A stretch of 64,000 nucleotides of DNA from Torymus aiolomorphi. Its lineage: Eukaryota > Arthropoda > Insecta > Hymenoptera > Torymidae. Positions 58,967 to 64,000 of this stretch are shown piece by piece. The stretch lies in assembly GCA_036365515.1 (NCBI GenBank), contig CM070873.1, forward strand, positions 190,272,604-190,336,603. Reading direction: 5' to 3'. Under the pieces are notes generated by a model. That model made no database searches. It was not told where the DNA came from and saw nothing but the letters and a program-made list of their open reading frames with translations. The position numbers were made by a program, and so were the translations under genes. Numbering within the stretch: the first letter of the stretch is position 1; every line of letters starts with the position of its first letter.

Positions 58967-59924
58967 TCAGCTGGCCCGGGAGTAAGTCCGGCGCCCCTTG
59001 TGGCGAGCTTGGTTGGGGCAGTGCTTCGACTTCTTTACCCCGAGCTCGCCACACATGAAGCACCGGGGAAGTGCCTGCGCGTCTAATGCCTCCTGGGCAG
59101 CCTTCTCCTCTTCGAGCGCCTTTCGGAGACGCTCGTCTTCTTCCTGGTGATGGCGCTGGGCCTCTTCTTTGGCCCGGCGCGCCGTCCCCTCCGCCTCTTC
59201 TCATGCTCGCCTGGCCTCTTCCATGCGCTCCTGCGCACGAGCCAGGCGAGCCTCCTCCTCCCTAAGTAAGGCGGCGCGGCGCAGCCTGGCGGCCCTGGTC
59301 TCTGCGGCGGCCGCGAGCTCTTCTCGCCGGCATTGGGCCATTCCGACCCATTTTCCGACTTGCCTCTCGCCGGCCTTACCGTGGCACTGGAGAAAATCCT
59401 CCAGTGCGGCCAGAGCAGTGTCCTCCGTAGCGCGCGAGGACTTGCTGAGGCGCCGCGCCTCCTCAAGAGCCTGCTCCACCGGGCCCAGGCCGCACGAACT
59501 TCATCGGTCGGTGCTCCTTTTGGGGCCTGGGTCGGAGCATCTCCTTTTTTTCCTTTTGCGGCCCGAGCCGCGCCGGCTTCAACTTCCGGCGCACAATGAT
59601 GGTCTCGGGCCGCCTCCTCTTCGGGGACTCGGCCAGCACCAGTCGACTCGGCTGCTCCTTCGGGGGATGAGGTCGCCGAAGTGGGGACGGACCGGCGCCT
59701 GTGTCGGCCGGCCTTGAAGGTCCCATTCTGGGCTCCGTTGCCTCTATCTCCTCAATCACTAGGGTGGAGGGTTCTTCCACTGGTGGAGGTTTCAACGTCA
59801 CCGCATCTATCCCCTCCACCACCTGCTCCAGGAAGTCGATGACGGCCAGGTCAGGTTGACACTGGATTAATCCAGCCATCACCCACTTCGCCGTCTCCGC
59901 TACCTCTGGAGTCAGGCCTGGCAT
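58967..59924 (-). pseudogene. Third ORF of the Gypsy element: spliced coiled-coil protein with a zinc motif
   Basis: Starts MPGLTPEVAETAKWV at 59924, three bases after an excellent splice acceptor (TTTTCCTATTGCAG). A Pro/Arg-rich region follows. After a frameshift near 59475 comes a long Glu/Ala/Arg coiled coil (MEQALEEARR, LRRAALLREEEARLARAQE). One TGA lies at about 59201. A C-terminal cysteine cluster CFMCGELGVKKSKHC..RHKGRR (about 59040) precedes the TGA stop at 58967. It occupies the env position after integrase but has no signal peptide, membrane helix or furin site. The Cys pattern resembles a nucleic-acid-binding zinc motif, not the usual CCHC. I do not recognise the family. Confidence 0.65.
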
Positions 59925-60024
59925 GTCCTGCAATAGGAAAATTGATCCCGGAAAAAGGTAAGTATGAGGATCGGAAAACAAGGGCGAACATGGGTACGGA
60001 CGGCACAATTCTTGGACGGCACAG

Positions 60025-61381
60025 TTAGCGCTTTTTGGACGCTCGGGTTCGACGGGGGCTAATTGGCCCGACAGCAGTAGGTGGAGGCTTCTTCTTCAAG
60101 CCCATTGGCCTCCCTGGGCTTTGCTTGGACTCTGTTGGACCAACCACACGCGTAGGTCGGCCGTCGCTCGCACGCATTCCTGGCCTAACTAATAGCGCGG
60201 TCATACGAGGTGGACCGCGCCTCTTAGCCGTCGCCCGAGGCTGTACATTCCCCTGGCTAACTCTGTTGCCCGCTGGCACGTTACGTTCGGGTGAAGAGTC
60301 CCTCGGTGGTGGCGACTGGGCTACTTCTTGAATACTTTTGTCCAAGTAGTTCTTGGGCTCTTCTGCGGAGACGTATCGCTTGAGTTGCTGCGCATGGACG
60401 GGACTGATCGTTCGACCATCCTCACCTTGGATCTCATAGGTGTTTTCGCCTAGAATATTCGCAATCGTGTAGGGCCCCGCGTACTTCAGGGCTAATTTGG
60501 CAGAAATTCCCTCAGCTGCTGAGGATAGTACCTTATTCTCTCTCCATACACGATCGGCTAGACAGAATTCTGGAGGTCGACGATGAGCGTCATAATATTT
60601 GGCTTGTCTCGCCTGCTCCGCTTGCGCATCGGCCGCCGCCCGAACGTGCAATTCGCGGAGCTTGTCCATGCGCGCCACTCAATTGTTTATCGCCTCTTGC
60701 TGCCCTTGCTCTTCGGCTAACCTGTCTTCCTCCCGCCTTAGTGTCTTCGGTGGGTCAGGCTATCGGCCGTAAATGAGCATGGCAGGACTTATCTTGGTAG
60801 AGCTGTGTTCTCCCGTATTATACGCGAACGCCAGCTCGTTCAGATGCTCATCCCAGGACCGGTGTTTCTCATCAGCGTAAGACATGATCATGGTCTCCAC
60901 CGTTCGGTGCACACGCTCGACGGGATTGACTTGAGGGTGATATGGTGGTGTAAACGTGTGATGCACGTTTCTCTCCTTTAAGAATGCCTCTAAGGGTGCA
61001 CCCTTAAATTCAGTCCCATTATCGGAGAGAAACACCTGGGGGACTCCGAACCGCAGACATACTCGTTCGTTGAGTCCTTTTATCACCGATTTGCCATCTG
61101 CCCTTTTTATCGTAATTACTTCAATCCAGCGTGCGAACAGGTCCTGGAAGATGAGAATGTATTCGTGGCCTTGGTTTTAGGGAGGGTCCCATAATGTCGC
61201 TGGCCACGATTTGCCATGGACGTTCTGTAATGCGACGTCCCATGAATCCTACTGGGGCGCGCTGTTCGACTTTGCACTGCTGGCAAATTTGATACTGGCT
61301 CACATATCTGGTCACATCTCGAGACATCTGTGGCCAATAATACTTCCGCCTTACTCTCTCTAGAGTTTTCTCGCGGCCCAA
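60025..61381 (-). pseudogene. pol: Ty3/Gypsy integrase
   Basis: The minus strand continues pol after a frameshift. The HHCC zinc region is at 61430-61250 (HDFPTAGH, then CQQC). The DDE core has VASDIMGP (first Asp), a second frameshift near 61160, FLSDNGTEFKG (second Asp) and NPVERVHRTVE (Glu). In the open segment 61086-60760 the frame ends IYGR-stop, then a stop lies before VARMDK. 60678-60025 supplies the C-terminal beta-barrel (YAGPYTIANILGENTYEI) and a basic tail. Integrase inserts the cDNA into the genome. All catalytic residues are visible but the frame is broken at four places. Confidence 0.85.
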
Positions 61382-61493
61382 GTGCCCAGCAGTTGGAAAG
61401 TCATGGCATTCTCTCAGTACTTCGCGTCGCTTTTCGTGAGGGACTGCTAACTTCCATGCATCGTCGTCGCCGAGAGATTTGTCTATGACTTCA

Positions 61494-63503
61494 TTAGGGT
61501 TGTACTTGTGCAGTCCCCCCCCCCACCAACTTCAACGTGGGGAAATCTCGCGGCTGCTGTTGAATCTCTTTCACGATCTTGAGGTACCAGCGGTCGTTTG
61601 TATCGCGCTCGAGCTCTAACACGGCGACCGCTGGCTCTTCTTCCTCGAACATCCGTGAAAGGGCATCTGGGACATTGTTCAACGAGCCCGTTTGATGTTC
61701 GACCGTGATACTGTAGTTCTGCAGCTCCAAAGCCCACCTAGCTAACCTGCTGGTCGGGTTTTGGAGGTCACGGAGCCACTTCAAGCTGCTATGGTCCGTG
61801 ATAACCTTGAAGTCGTAGGCATCTATATACGGATGGAACTTTTTAATTGCCCAGAGAATTGCTAGGCATTCTCGTTCCATCACGCTATAATTCCTCTCGG
61901 CTGCGCTCAGAGTTCGACTGGCGAACTCTAGGACTCTTTCATCGCCGTCAATTATTTGGTATAGCACCGCTCCCAGACCTGTATCGGTCGCGTCAGTTTG
62001 CACCACGAGCGTTAGATACGGGCCTGTGTAGATCGGTGCAGAAGCTACTAGCGCTTTTAGCTTTTGGAAGGCCTCTGCTTGTGCCGTTGGCCTCTCATAT
62101 TTCCGATCCTTTTTCGTTAATTCGGTCAGTGGTTCAGCAATTGTGGCGAAGTTCGATAAAAACTTTCTATACCACGAGGCCATTCCTAAGAAGCGTCTCA
62201 GCTGACGGAGGTTTTTCACTATCGGATACTCCATAATGGGCTTTATTTTCTCGGGGTCTGGCTTAAAACCATCTCTATTTACTTTGACCCCGAGATATTG
62301 GACCTCATCGCGACAGAAGACGCTCTTCTCGCGATTTATTGTGAGGCCCGCATCCTGTATCCTGTCCAGAACTCTTTTTGGAACCTCTTTATGCTCCTCG
62401 AATGTCTCTGTGATTATTATTATATCGTCGAGATACGGGTAAGCAAAAGGTTCGAGTTCGGGGCCGATGACTTTGTCAATCAGCCTCTGGAAGGACGCTC
62501 CGGCATACGAAAGACCGTAGGGCATTCTCGTAAATTGGAAAAGCCCTTTGCCTGGCACGGTGAAGGTCGTAGTCTCTTTGGACTCCGGACTAAGTGGTAT
62601 CTGGTGGTACGCACTGCTTAAATCCAACGTGGAGATGTATCGCGCATTCTGCAGTTTACGCAAGATACTTTCCATGTATGGTAACGGGTACGCGTCTGGC
62701 CTTGACGCTGCGTTCACTTTTCTGAAGTCCACGCAGAAACGGAACTTCCCGTTGGACTTGCGTACCATTACCACTGGGCTTGACCAGCCACTTGTCGAGG
62801 GTTCTATTATTCCCACGACTAGCATGTCCTCCACCTGTTTGTGCATCTTTTCCTTGAGTTTCTGTGATACAGGGTAATACTTCTGTTTAACGGGTCTTGT
62901 AGATCCGACGTGTATTGCATGCTCGATCCACGAAGTACACCCTAGTGGTGCCAGGCTGCTACCGATCAGCTGAGCTACTAAAGCTTCTACCTCTTTGCGC
63001 TGTTCTTCTGTTGGGTCCACCAACCCTATAGCTGATACTGACACAGTGTTGTTTGCGGTTATGGCGGCTACTTCTAACTTTACGCTTGCATCGTCATCCT
63101 TGAGATGCAGCGTGTTATCTGTGGGGTCTAAGACGGCGCTAAACTTCTTAATGAAGTTTACCCCCAAGTAGCACTCCGTATCTAGATCTGGCATTATTGC
63201 AACGCGCACTTCTTTGCACACGCCAGCCACGACCATGGGCAGATACACATAGCCAACCACTGCTATGCTTTGCCCGTTTGCCACCCGTGCCGTTAGGCCG
63301 CTGGCTGGGATTAACTCTTTTCCACAGGCCGTAGCGAGCTGTAGGCCGATGGAATTCATCCCAGTCCATGAAGCTCCTGTATCTAAGAGTGCTCGTAGCC
63401 TGTAACCGGCTACACCTACTTGAAGACACCATCGTGAGTAAGTTTCTAGGTTGACTTCATTCGGTTGAATCGCGGGCCCTTTTTCGCTTTCCACTCCAGA
63501 CAA
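61494..63503 (-). CDS. pol: Ty3/Gypsy protease-reverse transcriptase-RNase H polyprotein
   Basis: An uninterrupted 669-codon frame. Retropepsin: LLDTGASW (Asp41) and CYLGVNFI near residue 111. Reverse transcriptase: GIIEPSTSGWSSPVV near 231-245, RFCVDFRKVN near 255, STLDLSSAYHQI (Asp294), MPYGLSYAGASFQ and the YLDD box at 357-360. RNase H: TDATDTG (Asp504), ERECLAILW (about Glu545), TDHSSL (Asp570) and VPDALSR (Asp613). It ends just after a run of ten C (61515-61524). The integrase zinc region continues in another frame beyond that run, so the stop is caused by a length change there. It copies the element's RNA into DNA. Codons are GC-rich compared with the flanks. Confidence 0.93.
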   Translation of the reverse strand: MSGVESEKGPAIQPNEVNLETYSRWCLQVGVAGYRLRALLDTGASWTGMNSIGLQLATACGKELIPASGLTARVANGQSIAVVGYVYLPMVVAGVCKEVRVAIMPDLDTECYLGVNFIKKFSAVLDPTDNTLHLKDDDASVKLEVAAITANNTVSVSAIGLVDPTEEQRKEVEALVAQLIGSSLAPLGCTSWIEHAIHVGSTRPVKQKYYPVSQKLKEKMHKQVEDMLVVGIIEPSTSGWSSPVVMVRKSNGKFRFCVDFRKVNAASRPDAYPLPYMESILRKLQNARYISTLDLSSAYHQIPLSPESKETTTFTVPGKGLFQFTRMPYGLSYAGASFQRLIDKVIGPELEPFAYPYLDDIIIITETFEEHKEVPKRVLDRIQDAGLTINREKSVFCRDEVQYLGVKVNRDGFKPDPEKIKPIMEYPIVKNLRQLRRFLGMASWYRKFLSNFATIAEPLTELTKKDRKYERPTAQAEAFQKLKALVASAPIYTGPYLTLVVQTDATDTGLGAVLYQIIDGDERVLEFASRTLSAAERNYSVMERECLAILWAIKKFHPYIDAYDFKVITDHSSLKWLRDLQNPTSRLARWALELQNYSITVEHQTGSLNNVPDALSRMFEEEEPAVAVLELERDTNDRWYLKIVKEIQQQPRDFPTLKLVGGGTAQVQP

Positions 63504-64000
63504 TTGGACCGAGTTACCCTCGGTCTCTGGTGAGAGAGCTGGGGGCGGGTATGTGGTCGTGTTTACCTGCCCCCCTGGCCGTTTCTCTGTTGGTTTCCGG
63601 CAGCATTGGGCTTGTTGCCTCCCTTTTGCTCATATCCGGGTCTCCTTCGGTACTCTTGCCTTTGTGGAGGTCCGTTATTTCTTGGACTATGCGGCCTAGC
63701 TTGGTGGGTCGAGCTACTACCCCCATTAGGCTGGTTTGTAATTTGCCCCCACTCCCGTTGCCTATTTTCCCAGTTACCCTTCTTCTTAGGTTTTCTGGTT
63801 TGCGGCGGGCTAGGCTTCTGCCCCTTGTTCTCGTCGCTGCTTTTCTTTGTCAAGGGCCATAAGCATTCGGCCATGACCCGATGGAACATAGCCTCGGGGC
63901 TCTCTCGAGGCTGGTGCTGTTGGTGCCCCTTGGCGCACGCTTGGATTCTGCTTTTTCCGCTGATCCGTGGGCGGCTCAGTCGGCACGTAGGCAAATTCTG
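63504..64000 (-). CDS. gag: C-terminal part of gag of the same Gypsy element, partial
   Basis: The minus strand from the window edge reads SPEAMFHRVMAECLWPL, then a very basic Gln/Asn/Pro/Arg-rich tail (RKPKKKGNWENRQREWGQI, PQRQEYRRRPGYEQKGGNK) ending GQGGR-stop at 63563. It overlaps the start of the pol region in another frame (63726-63514). No CCHC knuckle is present; RNA binding would rely on the basic tail. The N-terminal part and 5' LTR lie beyond 64000. Confidence 0.7.

Noticed and set aside
59083..59717. Overlapping plus- and minus-strand ORFs opposite the third Gypsy ORF
   Set aside because: The GC-rich coiled-coil coding stretch leaves other frames open; only the minus frame with the coiled coil and cysteine cluster is coherent.

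Overview
This window looks like the genome of an arthropod, most likely an insect and possibly a hymenopteran; the order is inference. It is AT-rich and has very long TA, CT/GA and GT microsatellites. Many TE fragments lie nested inside one another: Ty3/Gypsy with an errantivirus, Polinton/Maverick, Helitron, mariner-type, piggyBac-type, R1-like LINE and MITEs. The only convincing host-gene sequence is one spliced exon at 42490-42649, which encodes the EGF-like module of an ADAM-family protein. Much of the surrounding DNA could therefore be intronic or intergenic TE debris.

Layout. 0-5.4 kb: dispersed and tandem AT-rich repeat families. 5.5-6.2 kb: a small MITE between CT arrays. 6.5-9.8 kb: a decayed minus-strand Ty3/Gypsy element (coiled coil, gag, PR, RT) joined at about 7475 to the end of an unclassified DDE transposon. 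9.8-10.4 kb: R1-like LINE ORF1. 10.5-11.3 kb: a Helitron helicase fragment carrying a palindromic MITE and cut by a Gypsy LTR (11305-12372). 13.3-16.5 kb: a long-TIR mariner-type element with an open 355-residue transposase, inserted in a 279-bp TA array. 17 kb: a PHD-finger ORF. 19.6-24 kb: unassigned ORF pieces, a diverged repeat pair and a three-unit foldback. 25.6-26.6 kb and 32.9-37.5 kb: plus-strand blocks of decayed Polinton (adintovirus-like) genes. 27.9-32.4 kb, between them: a minus-strand, frameshifted gene for a zinc-finger/FEN1-like nuclease/CXC protein. 38.0-41.5 kb: a DDE transposon with TIRs of about 600 bp. 44.7-45.4 kb: Helitron debris. 45.8-47.6 kb: tandem repeats and one more DDE-transposon end. 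47.6-47.9 kb: LINE RT. 48.6-57.2 kb: nested LTR elements, with an errantivirus bearing env, a piggyBac-like MITE inside its gag, and a gag-only Gypsy element also inside its gag. 58.4-64 kb: a minus-strand Gypsy element running off the window, with a good pol ORF and an unusual spliced third ORF in place of env.

The parts work as selfish elements rather than as a pathway. Each has its own integration and copying genes, nearly all broken. The most intact reading frames are the mariner-type transposase (14342-15409) and the Gypsy pol ORF (61494-63503). The most unusual are the nuclease/CXC gene lying between two Polinton blocks, and the spliced zinc-motif ORF of the 59-64 kb Gypsy element.
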